This document shows, piece after piece, positions 40,401-54,000 of a DNA stretch of 64,000 nucleotides; position 1 is the first letter of the stretch, and every line of letters starts with the position of its first letter. Source of the DNA: Rachycentron canadum (Eukaryota; Chordata; Actinopteri; Carangiformes; Rachycentridae); NCBI GenBank assembly GCA_038496675.1, contig CM076669.1:12096093-12160092 (forward strand), read 5' to 3'. The notes beneath the pieces are model-generated. The model saw only the letters and a list, made by a program, of their open reading frames with translations, was not told the DNA's origin and did no database searches. The position numbers and the translations under genes were made by a program.

Positions 40401-43400
40401 GCTTATTCAATGTAAATAACAACAACAGTGTTGGAAAGCTGTGATTCTTTTATGTTCCCTTGGCAAATAAGAAAAACAGAGAAATTTATTTATTTTTACT
40501 TATCTGTGCATATGGCTATAGACTATTTGTACTAGGTCTGGACTACAGTAACATGAGCTGTTTTCACATGTGTACTGAGGTGGCAATGGTGACAGGTATG
40601 GGGTCAGTGCAATGTGTGTGTGTGTGTGTGTGTGTATGTGTGTGTATGTCTTTTGTTTCATCCTTTGAGTCTGGGTTGAGAGGACTGAGTCAGAATTTGA
40701 TCTTTGTCCTGAAACTCCAATCCTTAGGCTATGTTCAGTGTCTGTACAGTAGTGAGCAGAGGCTTCACTGTGCCTCTCCATTGTGACTGATGCATGAGTC
40801 AGACTGAGTCAGAGGAGGTGTTCCTAATCCCAGTAGATCTCCCAAACACACACTATTTCCTAGAAGTCCTCACACTTACTGTCGGCAAACACGCACATGT
40901 GAGAAAGCCATAGGGGTGTGTGCAGACACATGCACATAAACACAGATGCGATATAATGCAGGTTACTGACTAGAAATAATAAACAAACAAAAACACACAT
41001 ATCTTTTACCTTGTTCACAATTCTTGCCACCGTAACCAGTCGGGCAGTCGCAGCTGTAGGTGTTCCACTTGCTAACACACACTCCTCCATTCTGACACAC
41101 ATCATTTGTGCAAAAGTTTTTCTTTGCGGGACAACCTGAATATTTAACACGTGAAGACAAATATTAATATCTCTATGTCCAACGTATGTATCTGTTTATG
41201 AGCTGCAGAAATTTTAACTCTACTGGATGAGAACATGGCTTTGGTTTACAGTGTCGCACGTCTAACCTTCTGTGGTGCCGTTGTTAGCAATGTAGCTGGC
41301 CATGTCGATGGGTTTGCTGTCGATGCTGAGGTTTCTCATGCAGCCGACGAAGTCTCTGTTCCTGACAGGGAAATCCTCGGGCAGGTTGGGAACGCCACCT
41401 AGCAACAACGGTCCTGTTAAGTCCAGTGACCTGCAAACAACAAAGACAGGAACTCAGGAAAAAAAAAAAAAAACATCAAATAACTTTTACCTGGATATTG
41501 TGAAAATTGTACAAAATATTTAGATTGTCCAAAACTGTGGTGATAGAGAATAAACGAAATACGGATTCTATGAGAACAAATACAAAAACAAAAATACTAA
41601 ATAAACCAAGACTGTGACAACACATTGATTCAAGGACTTTACCCAAGAAAGGGTGAGTGAGGTGAAGCATCAACAATTAGCATGACTGACATTTCTAAAA
41701 AAAAAAGGTTATTGTGTCTAAGGTTCAAGCTGTACAAGGCAAACTGCTGCCTTCGCCACCGCTGAGTCGGGATCGACACAGCGGGTCATGTAGGAGCTGC
41801 TTACAAACCTGAGCCCTTCAAGATCAAAACCCGTGGGGCTTTGAGACTTAACGTGATGCAATTCTGCACAAAAAATGTCTAAACCACTGAATGTATGAGC
41901 TGCGTGCAATGCATAGTACAAGCGCTGTTGCGTGTCCTGGAGCATGTGGACCTTATTTAAAGAGTTTTTTAGGAATTCAGTATAAATCGTAACAGATCAT
42001 CAGAGATAACTTCTAAGAAAACCATTGCATTTTCTCTGCAGGAAGAGGCTTACAACATCCTTAAATAAATCAAATCAAATTTATTTTACAGATGTAATAT
42101 TGGCAGGGGCATAAGCTATCACCAGATACCATACTCACATCTGTCATCTAAAGGCTGCAGCCAGTAATTCACATACTGAATACTGAATACATTGACCTGA
42201 CAACGAATAAACTTCTGGGCTTCCTGCTGTTTGGTCAAGTGACTTGTACACTATCTTGCATGTAGGACTATAGCACCCAGTGCCTTTGGCAGGAAATCAA
42301 GTAGAGACCACTCTGACTGACCACTCTGAAAGAAGCTTAAAGTTACTGCCAGTACTGGAAGCCAAGTGTTTCCTTCCTCTGTCTTAGCGACACCATGGAC
42401 CTTTCTGAAAGTGAAACCTTTCAGGCGTTTGCTGTACCGCATGACACACCGGTGTGATGTATACTTGCAAATTCATGCTTCACAGAGCTATTGTACAATC
42501 GAAACACCTCTCAGCGTGTATGACCTGCGCAACAAGTTCCTGGAGGAATGTAACCTCATTAACTCCCCTTTGAAGTACCCTCTCTCGCTCGCTCTCACTC
42601 TCTTCACCCTCTGCATACTAAATGTGTCTCAGCATGTTAGCGCTCCAAAAGACTCATTAAAAAAAACTCTCACACGATAATAAATAGGAATCAATTAGTC
42701 TGTGGTAAACACAGAGTAAGTCGCTTTAAGCCTGGGTTTAGATCAGTTTTTGGTTGTCTAAGGCCATGTCTGACAGCAGAAAGGCCACTGGGATGAACAC
42801 AGAGATTAAAAGACAAAATGATAGTAGAATTAGAGTTGTGTAATAAGTTGTAATAAAGGCAATTGTGGCCCCCGAGGTGCAACATATTTTCCGATTAGCC
42901 CTGCTTCTAAAGCGACTGGAGACAAAGGGCCTCATGAAAGAACCAGTTGTAAGAACAGATCTGTACTTCAGTGAAAAATGAACAGGAAATGAAATTCACA
43001 CTTGGTCCATGAGTCATGGACAGACAGCTTTTCTGCACAGGGGAAAGCACTCATTTAATGAATACACTGGCGTAACCTGAAAATATATATATTTTTTTTA
43101 AAATGTGTTGTGTTTTTGTTTGAGGATATCTGATATCTGTGTAACATTCTTATTTTTATTTAATTTTAGGGAATTGATTATGCTAATGATCAAATAAATA
43201 TCACAAATATGCACCTCCTTGTGAATAGGTGGTGTTCATCAGTCTAAAACAAGTGATTTATAACTTGTTAGAGCAGTTAGTGGAGTTTGGCGAGTCTGAC
43301 TGAATATGTATATGAGCATACCTCAGAGAAAGTGAGAAAAGGCTGAAACAGAAAATTAACATTCCTCATGAAGTCCAGTGAGAGTTCAGAGTCAGACGGA

Positions 43401-46400
43401 GAAGGAAAAACATGAATGAAAGAGAAAGAAATAAAGACTCCAGCTTACTTCTTCTGTCCGGTCTGAGTGCCCTGAGCAGCGCAGGAGTAGTTGCCGATCT
43501 GCTTTCCAAAGCGAATCGCCATGGAGATGTCACAGTCATCCACCGCAACCACCGCCACCTTCTCTCCGGAGGGTCCATGAGGGATGCCTAGACGCCCGAT
43601 GTTAGGCTGAAAAATAAAAGAATGTACAAGAATTACAGATACAGATACATTTCAGAATTAGCAGTCAAAGAAGTTAGCTTTCTACAAGTAATGGAAACGG
43701 CTTAAAGAGATAAAAGTAATGGATAAACAATTGAAAATGAGAGCTAAATATTAAGAACAGGCTGCTGAAATAGCTGATGGATAAAAATAGACATTGAATA
43801 ATGGATAGCTAGTAGTTAGGTATAGTTGTTAACATAGCAAGCTTAAGATAATGGGCATATGGTGACATAGCTAAGTTACAAAATTAACAATCAAAAAAGT
43901 TAAAAAAAAAAAAAAAAGAAGCTAAATGTTAAGTATAAATTGTTAGCTACATGTTATTGAAAATGGTTGAAATAATACAGTTCCATTTACTATTTATCAC
44001 TCTAAATGGTAATACAAATTCAAACTTAAAGAAACTTAAATATCAACAGTTCAGGTGCATTAGAAAATCTAACATCAACTATTATAGTCACATTTTATAT
44101 CATTATTAGCTAAATAACACACAATATGACAGTTATTGACAGTTGGTGTTGATGTGGGGGGTTGGGTACTTGAGTTTGTCTCATGGGGTTGTTAAGGTGC
44201 GTCTGCCAAAAAAGGCTGAGAAACACTGCTTTGCAATTCCAAGACAAACTTCGTGTCCACCTGAGTGCATTGTTATGGTAAATTACCTCATCTAACTGAA
44301 TTTAGTTAAAAATTTAATGCTTGATTTATTTCTTTGTTTCTTCTCATCCAATCTGAGCGAGTTGGCCACGGCAGCTTTAGTGCTCGATCAGTGTGGGTCA
44401 GCGCTACACAAACAATGTCGAGCTGACTTTAGCCAACTTGCAGCAGAAGCACACAGGCCCCTGCTGGCTTAAGACGACAAAAAGCCCATTGTGCGTTTGC
44501 TCGCACCTACTGATTACAAAGTAGGCTAATTCCTTCATCAAGGCTTGTGGCCGACAAATGTTGATCTGAGAAAATGTGGATCAGCTTAGAAAATCAGGCC
44601 ACCAAATCTCTTTAGTTCTTGTAATATCTAACCTGAGACCGAAGTTCAATTGAGCATTTCCTTAACAATAGTGGACTTGAAACTAGAAGGTATTTGATGT
44701 GTTTAATTCCCTCCAATCAAAAAAAATAACACATTTCATAACGTCCTTTCACATCCTTTCATTGATGTGAAAGGACGAGGCATGATGTTGGTAAGAAGTT
44801 CTGCCTTTCACAAACAAGTTTCACATACAGATGCTTATATTTTGAAATGACAAGTAATCTTGTCTCTTTCTTGCTGTGAGTGGCTTCCAGTAGATGAAAT
44901 GATTACAAAACTCTCTCTGCTATCTCTCCTGGGAGAATGGTAAATCTCTAGACTACAAATAAACAACAAAGGGAGAACAGATCCCAGGTCTGATCACAGT
45001 GCTGTGTTTACATAAGGCATCCAGGCTACTTAAAGGTTGACAGGTTGACTGATAGCAAAAGACACTTTCAAATCACTGAAGTGGCGTCTTAATAAGGCTC
45101 AGTGTCACAAAATGAAAAACAAAACCTGTAACCTCAAAAAAAAAAAAAAAAAAAAAAATTAAAACTGCCCATGAAATTCAATTTTCTCAATAAATGTTTT
45201 ACAACAGCTCATTTCAGGGAGTTTGTTACATTGTTTGTTTCATATCACATGTGAAAAAGATGGAGATGCAGAGAAAAAAGGAGGGATGATAGAAAGACAA
45301 TGTGTGTGCATGTGTTTGTCTCCTACGTAAATAGGATTAGAGTAATGAGATACTGGTGGGGTGGAGATGTGGCAAAGGAAGAGAAAAAAAAAAGGGAGAG
45401 AAAAATAGAAAAGAATAAGCGGCAGACAAAAATAGGGAGGTCGACTGACCAGAAATAAGAGACCGAAAGAGAAGGACAAAAGAGAGGATGGCAGACAAGC
45501 TTAAAAAAAAAAAAAAAAAAAAAAAAAAGAACAACACAAGGGTGCAGTGTCTGCTATTTTAGCTCAGGTGGGCTCTGGTTCAACATATTTTCCATCCCAT
45601 AGGGAGATGTATTATAGTTTGTTGCTGCCACTCCCATCAACATCCCCTCTTTCCACTGATTCCACAAAAAACACTTTCACACTTTCCACAAAGACAAACA
45701 GAAGGAATTACACCTTTGACACCGCTGCCGTCTTTTACTCGCCCTTTTCCTGCACATACAGACAAGTGAATAAGGGGCCAAGCTGTGGTAAAAATATGTA
45801 AAAGCATGTTTAGGATACATACAATTAAGGTACATTAAATCATTAACACCAGCGCACAGACTCATTACTCTGGTGTTTTGCCTAATAAATGTTTTTAATT
45901 CAGCTTCATACCAATAAGATGTTATTAGTAAAAGCTACATAACCAATTACTTTATGTTCATTAAAACTATACTGAGGATTATTTTATTATTGATTAGTTG
46001 GCCAGTTATTCTTCTGACTACATGATAATTAATTTGGTCTATGAAACATCTGAAAACTGTAAAATAAACCAAACATGATTTCAAAATTCAAGGTCAAGTC
46101 ATCAAATGAAAAGATATTCAATTTACTATAGTAAATAATAATATAATAAAACCAGCGAAATGACCACATTTTATAGTTGATGTGGCATTTTTGCTTGAAA
46201 AAAGACTAATGATCCATTATTGCTAATGCTTCTTTCAATCAACTAGTCAATTACAATCAACAAATTCTCACAAATTTAATTTTATTGATTATTCAAAATG
46301 ATAATATTTCATCAATAAAAAAAGTTGATTAATATGCAGTCAGGGAGTTCATGATTTCTCCAGCCTCACTAACCTCTCATTGACTGTTCCGCATGTCTGT

Positions 46401-48826
46401 GTTAGTAACCTATAAGCACCTTGTATGTGGAGCATGTATCTCAAACATGCTGCTCGGAAACCACACCCCTGCGACTGGAAACCAGCCAATCAACCCTCTG
46501 CACAGGTATCTACAGGTGTCCACTTGTGTTTAAACCCACCCACACCACCTCCTAGCATCAAAGTGGTAACCACAGCCATTTGTCATTTCAGGCAGCCCAC
46601 GCGTGAACCAGCAAACTCATGTTGGGGCCTCCCAGCATTGGCCCAAGCACCACACCTCAAAGCAGAAATTAAGGACAAGCCCTGTTTGAAAGCGTTATGA
46701 TTTATTGTGTCGTTATGTAACTTGGATTCTACTTCCTGGAACGACGTTAACTGCACTTCAGGAAATTTGTGAAATAATCTGCAGTTATGATGAATACTAC
46801 GTGCTCAGCAGCTCTGAAATTAACAGAGACTTGTGGCCACAAGTGTGATTAAACATGTCCATGGTAATTAGGACAACCTTATGCATTACCCTGCTGTGAA
46901 ATATGCATGGCTGAATGTCCCCTGGGCGGCCTGTGGAAAAAAAACAAAAAGTCTGCTTTGGTTTTGTTCAGAAAGCAGCCGAGCCTGTGGCCTGACGCTG
47001 TAGAAAATGTTGGCACCGTGCAGCCACAAGCAGGAGAACAATGAAGACTAACACAAACAACCAAAACGCACAAAGAAACTCAACGGTAAGTAAGGGAAAA
47101 GACACTAAAAGGACGAACACGGTGGAGAGAAAACGTATAGATTTTGAATAGAAATGGAGTGCAATTTGATTGGACAACATGCTATGACATCACAGTGACT
47201 AAAAACTATCTTGACAGGAAACAAATTCCTCTAAAATCTAATCAAGAACCAACTAGTAATTTTAACTTCACGTTTTTTCTTCCTTCCTGTTCTTTCCTGT
47301 GTATCTTTGTGAATAACATTTACACAGAGCGTGAATGTGAAATGTGAAGAAATGCTTCAGCTTTCCTTTAACATCTACTGTCTTTCTTTCCAAGAATGTG
47401 ATAAAATGTATCAATGTATTTCCCAGGATATTGAACTACTCCTTTAAAAAAAAAAAAAAAAAATCATACAAAAATTACTTTTAAACCAGTGGGGAAAAGA
47501 AATTGAGAGGGAAAGTGTGATAACTGCATAAAAAGTTTTCCAAGGCTACAAAAGGTAATTTGTTGACGATAAAGACTCTTCACAGGAATCTGAAGTCGCG
47601 CTGATAGCAATCTTATCATCGCTTTAGGATCCAGTCAAGCGAAGGAGGGAGGACATAAAGGCAGGGGAGGACTGGCAGGAAAACACGGCAGAGAAAAAGA
47701 GATTCCCAGATGTCGCACACAGTGGACCCGCAACCCAAAATCTCAGGGGGTGCAGCTGTTACATGGACTGATAAGTTATGGGCTGACATACACATGTACA
47801 GTATGCACACTGTTTAAGTGTTAAACTACATGTATTTAGGGTATGTGTGTAATGTGTATGTTATATACACAAAGAGAATATGAGGGCATTATTGCAGCTG
47901 TTTGAAATTGTTTGCGATCACACTGTAAAACAACATGACAGAAACACTATAAGAGCTGGAAAAATGAATGAGGTGTTTTTATTATAATACCATGCAACTA
48001 CAACTGTGCCCAGACCTTCAGTGAAGAAAATCTCATTGGCAACCATTTCCAACTCTAATCATCTTGTACAACAGAATATTTTTAGGTTTTCATTTAGATA
48101 TCACATAGAAAATCAACACTTACATCATCACAGAAAGAAAATCAGGACAATTGAAGATTTGTACTGTCATAAATAAAAACCATATGTATGTAGTGACAAG
48201 CACAAAAAGGTTGTGGGGAGTGAAAAGCACAAGTAGACACAGATCAGAACTGAAGAAGAAACCAAAATATAAAGACTGTCTGTGTCATCTCTTTCCTTGA
48301 ATTTCCTTTACATTTCTACTTTTGGGCAAAGCCTCCGATAACAGAGCTTTAACAACCAGACAATTAAAATGAGTTCCTAAGCCGAACCACTTTGGTACAT
48401 TTAATTTAAAAAGCCCTCATGAGATGAACATGAGTAGCCTATCGGCCTGAGAAAATACTGGATTCTCTAATTCTCTCTGTCAATTCATTTTTTTTCTATT
48501 CTCTGATGAATGAATCTTTACTCTTAGCGATGAATTGTCTGCTGGTTTTCAGTGAGCTGAACGTGGGTCCAACCATGGTCAGTAGAACTGTATATAGTTT
48601 CAGGCTTCTTTCTGACCCCTCATTTGAAAGTGCACTTGGCCCTCACTTTGAGGGGCGCCATGAGAGTCTCTTATTTACCCTCCACCCGACTCTGAGCTGT
48701 TGAAGATTCCCCCTCTCTAAGGTGTCGTCTCCAGGGGCAATAGTCTAGCAGCAGCCATGGTAACGCACTTGATCCCCACAGCTCGCCACAATAGGCGAGG
48801 GAGGCAGGGGACACGAGCGGGTGTGA

Positions 48827-48878
<52 letters not shown>

Positions 48879-49793
48879 TCAAAAGCTCGAAAACTTCCAG
48901 CGTACACCTAAATTTCTGCCAACTGCAAGCAAAACACCCACACTTTCTCTCAGCAGTACCAACCAGTCTACACACAGACGCAGGACAAAGACCCACCCGA
49001 GCACACACACCCTCTCCCTCCACACACTGACACCTCTATTACCACCGGGCTGCCTGTCAAAGCCGACATGATCACTCAATCAGCCCTGCAGCCAGGATAA
49101 AGAGTCATGCTGCATAGATTGAGTTACATGCAAAACACAGCTCGACAACTTAGTCATGAGACATGTAAAACACTGACAAAATGAGCAACTAATGACCCTG
49201 AAATGTCTGTGTGTGTGTGTTGAGGGCAGGATGGAGGGAATGCTCGCTGGTGATTACATGTTTGTGTGTGTGTTTGGGGAGTTTGGGAAGGATGTCTGCA
49301 GAATGTGTTTAAGCACGTGTGTTGAGTGAGTAAGCAGCATGTTTATGCTTACGTGTGTGTGTGTGTGCGCAAAGCAGGAAGCCCCTAGAGGAGATGCAGA
49401 CGGCCACGCAGTTCATTCAGATAATAAAGGAAAAAGGGGCGCACAGTCTTTTATTTCATTTGGGCTCGCCTGAGGAAATGCCATTGTTTCTCTCTCTTAG
49501 TCTTGGATGAAAATGAAACTTGATGGATATTTGAAAATGTGATATCTCCTGTTGCTTTGAGGTGTGTGTATGTGTGTATGTTTGTGCGTGCGCATGCAGT
49601 GTATCCCAAAGTTAAACTGAGGGAACATGAACTGGAGAAGATCAATATCTCTCTTAGAAGTGTGTGTGTTTAAAGTTGATTTTTGGCCCCGTCATGCACA
49701 GGTTAGTGTGTCCCTCCCTCTGGCAGCAACAGCTCTGTCATGTCCACATTACCTCACCTGCCCTCTGGCTATGTAAACCTAGAAGTGTGAATT

Positions 49794-49845
<52 letters not shown>

Positions 49846-51008
49846 TTCCAAGAGGCTTTACACAGATCTACAATGTCCAGCAGTGATCGTGCCGCCATGT
49901 TACTGCTGTCTCTGTCACGTCATCACATGTCTATCAGTGTAACAGATGGGCAGCAGCCATTGTTGGCTTGTAGCTTTCAAGTGGCAAAACAAATGTGCAG
50001 ATGACACAAAAAACTGAAGTAAGAGTAACTGAATCCCATTGGGAACGGCTTAACAAAATTCCATCTACAACTGGACTAACATGGACACCTGCATATATAC
50101 ACTGACATCAATGGTGTTAACTTCTCACTTGTCCGTTTACAGGCAGGTTATGTTGCTTGATTCACGGTCTGCTTTTTTTCCTCTTTGTTTTAAAATAGGT
50201 ATCCTACACAGGTTTTGGTTTTGATCATTTATTTTTTGTACATTTGCATTTAACTCTTTTTTCTACTTGCTGACATGACCTTATTCACAGCTCTAACACC
50301 ACGAAACTGTGCCAAACGAAACCCAAAGAGGATCCTGAGCTAAGCTGAGTGTCTCTTGGCTCTAGCTTCATATTTAGCGTACAGATAAGACAGCCGTATC
50401 AGTTCTCTCATCTAACTCTTGGCAGAAGTGCTTTCACAGTGACCATCTAACCATTATCTAAACAGCCTTGAAGATCACTAGGACTGATGCTAATGGTTGG
50501 CAGTAAAAGGAGAAGCAGATATGGATCATATAAGAGATATGTGTAAGTGGAAAAAGATAAGAGAGAAGGATGAGGAGACAGAGAGGCGGAAGAGAAGGAG
50601 GAGGAAGATACATTAGTGCCAGGAGTTAAGAGTGGGTATAAACTATAAGGACTACATATCTCTCCCTAAACTTCCTGCACTGCAGTTTATCTCTTCTTTT
50701 CTCTTCTCCCCAAAATTCCTCAGCCTGCCTGTCTCTCTCAACGTTATAAAGAGATTTAGGTCATGCACACACTCCCCTCACATCAGAGAAGAGCAAGGAA
50801 GGAATGTAAAAAAAAGGGACAGGGTGAAGAGAAATAGACAGACATGAGGCTGAGATGGTGATGTAGAGAGTTAGTCAGTCGTGTATTAGGGCGGTCTGTA
50901 GTGACAGATTTATCAGATTTATCTTCATTCCTCAGTGACAACGATGCAAACATCTGCACAGTGCTGTTCATACTGACTGGTACCATTATAATCCTGCCAC
51001 ATGTGCCA

Positions 51009-51058
<50 letters not shown>

Positions 51059-54000
51059 CAATGAATCAAATATACACCTGTAGAAGAGGCTGTTACCGTA
51101 AAATGAGTGTAGTAGTTTGCTTTATACAATTTTATCGCACTATTATTTTTTGTTTTTCACTAACAACCAACTAAGTGTAACACGAAGCAAGATAAGATTT
51201 GAAAACTAAATCCTTCAAACAAAAGTACAGTCTAAACAGAAGCACGTCAGGCCTGATGCATTTGCTGTCCATGTTCATTGCAAGAGTCGTCTTTGTCATC
51301 TTGTGAGCATTGTTAATCCTCCCTGACAGAATCGGTGCTTTGGCCCACCACTCTGCTGCCAAGGAAAACACAATCATTGCTCACTGGGTGTCTACCTATC
51401 TACCTGCCTGTCTGCCTGCTTGCCTGCCTGCCAAAGATCAGATGTGTTTATTTCACCAGAGCAAACCTCAATGGAGTAAGTCAATGAGAGCTGACAGGTG
51501 GACAAGAAGGCTGTTACTCTGTCATGTACAGATCAGAATAGCTTATTCAGCCAGATGAAGACAGCAAAACAGACAAGATCTGCAGAGGAGGACGGTGATT
51601 TTATTACACAGGAAGATAAAAAGAATATATTGTGAACTTTCAAACAAAAGCAAGAAACATGCAGCAGTAATGCACTGAGGTAATTCCTCAAAAGCCTGAT
51701 CCATGAGACTCGTCCCTTTCTCAAAACTGTCCTCCCTGGATGTACTGAGTGAAGCAAGGTCAGTATCCTCCAAAGCCAAAAAGCACCAACATTCAAACTT
51801 ATTCATAGCTCTGTGAATTTAAAACTACCTCTTCTGTTAATTTTATACTAAATGTTGTAGAAAAAGAACATGAACATGCAAAGCCAGGCTGACACAGGAG
51901 ACGATCGTGGAGTCAATTTTGTGCATTTATTTAAAGGGCACTTTGTGGCGTTTTTGGACAATTGTCACATTAAATAGCAGTGTTTTGATGAGTGGGCCCC
52001 CATTTTGTTGTGGATGTGCATTCTTTACGTTGCACATTCCTGCCCTGATGGACAGTTGGTGCCAGTAACAAGCAAACAAACTCTTTTATTTGTTCAGAAA
52101 AATAAACTCCACAGGGTACATTTAAGTTGTGAAACAGTCAAAAGCAGCAGGTAACTTCAAAAGACAGGACAGACTCAATCCACAAACCTTCAACAGCCAA
52201 ACCAAAACCACAAAAGCACCAAAACCTACGTGAATCGTGTCTACGCCACCAGACCAGAGCCAGACTACATTTGAGCTAACACCCTATTGTTAGAAGCCAT
52301 GTCACCTGTGTATATTTGAGGTAAGCATGTACAGAGTTAGTCCTGCAGACTAAACTAGAAGCAGAGCAGGTACTAAATGAGACCCCGGGGGGTGGGGGGG
52401 AAAGCACCAGTGGGGACAAGGCTAGAGGTCAGAGGTTACCTCCTTCTGATTGAGCTCCAGCCAGGCAGTATAGAGCGGGAGCCGCAGAGCCCCACTGGAG
52501 TACACCAGACTCCCCCCGTCCTGGGAGAGAGATACCGTGAGAGAGAGACACCGCATTAGACCTGCAGCCCACAACCAAGCCACGCCACTTACATCCACGT
52601 GTGCACTGTGTTTATACAGCACCCATCAATGCACAGCATGACAGCAGAAATGATAAGGCAAATATTATTGTGTGTGCGCACGCTGTGTGTGTATATACAA
52701 AGGCATGCATGCTGAAGTGTCTGTGTCTGCTCGCAGCCAGTTTGCCAACAATAACGACATCCATAACAAAACATAATTCCTCTGTGCCCACTTCAAAAAC
52801 ACCCCCACCGACTACATCACACAATGGGCTACAACTCATGTACTGCTGTTTTTGGACAAGGGTGTCTCTGGCAGATTTATTTCACACTGTGAAATACCAC
52901 AGCTATGTACAGAGCAGGTGAAATTTACAGCATGTGAAAGCCCAAAAGCAGCCTCCGCATGTCGACAAAGGTAGTTTCACCACAAAGACACAAAACATGG
53001 ATTTGGAGCATGGTAACACACTCCAGTATTAGATTACAATGAGTTACAATTATGTCTGAGTGATTTAAAGTACTGGAAAATGTTTACATTTTGTCTAAAA
53101 AGCCAAATATAATTCTTTATAATAAGTAAAATAGTAGTTCCTGGCATTTAAATGCAAAATGTGTGTTCATGTGATAACCTCAACTGAGGTCTGTGGAAAC
53201 ATACATCAAGAAGAACAAAAAAGAGCATGGCCTCTTCCTCACCTGAAAAAATAACTACTTAACCTTTCTAAAAAAGCACTTAGCAGAAAGAATACCCTTG
53301 TCTGGGCAGAAACACATGATGTGGCTGTCCCTCATCACAACAGACACAAATGGCATGGTCTCTGTCCCTCTGCACAGCTGATGAATCGTGCGTGTGTTGC
53401 CATGACACATTCAAACACCTAATAAGGCATGTGCCTGTCCCTCTAAGTCATTATGGCCACCCAGGAAAGCCACGTGTGGATTCAACTGTTAGCAATAAAA
53501 CCACAACACAAGGAGATAGATGACAACCACAAAAACCACTTACAGGCTCTCTGCAGTGTACTTTCAGAGCTTATTATCCACTGTGGGCACATATTGTGTA
53601 GAAGACACTGTGTGTGTGTATGCGTTTATGTGTGTATGTGAGTCTGACTGCATATCAGTTTGTCCTGGAAACTCAATAAACCCTGAAACATCAATAGAGA
53701 GACAGGGGAGAACTGGAGACAGACACACACACACACAGACGAGGGTAGTAGCTGTTTATTTTATAGTACAGACTGAGGTCACTGCTCAAAGCTATTCACC
53801 TGATGGAGACCAGTGAGACAAGGCTAAATGTGTAACATATATTTGTATTCATGTAATATAAACTGGATTTACTGTATATTTAGAAAGATGTTGCTCCACT
53901 CTGACCCAGCTCTGACTTGTCACCTGTGGCTCAAACAACAAAAATTCCAGTTTGACACTGTTCATGAGCTTGCTGCAAACTTTGTCTGCCTGCTAGTTGG

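Noticed and set aside
46425..46700. 91-codon plus-strand open frame
   Set aside because: No conserved motif, lies in the 15-kb intron and has no splice context.
51543..51806. Minus-strand open frame downstream of the candidate cassette exon
   Set aside because: The best nearby acceptor gives the wrong phase and no good donor is present; probably chance.
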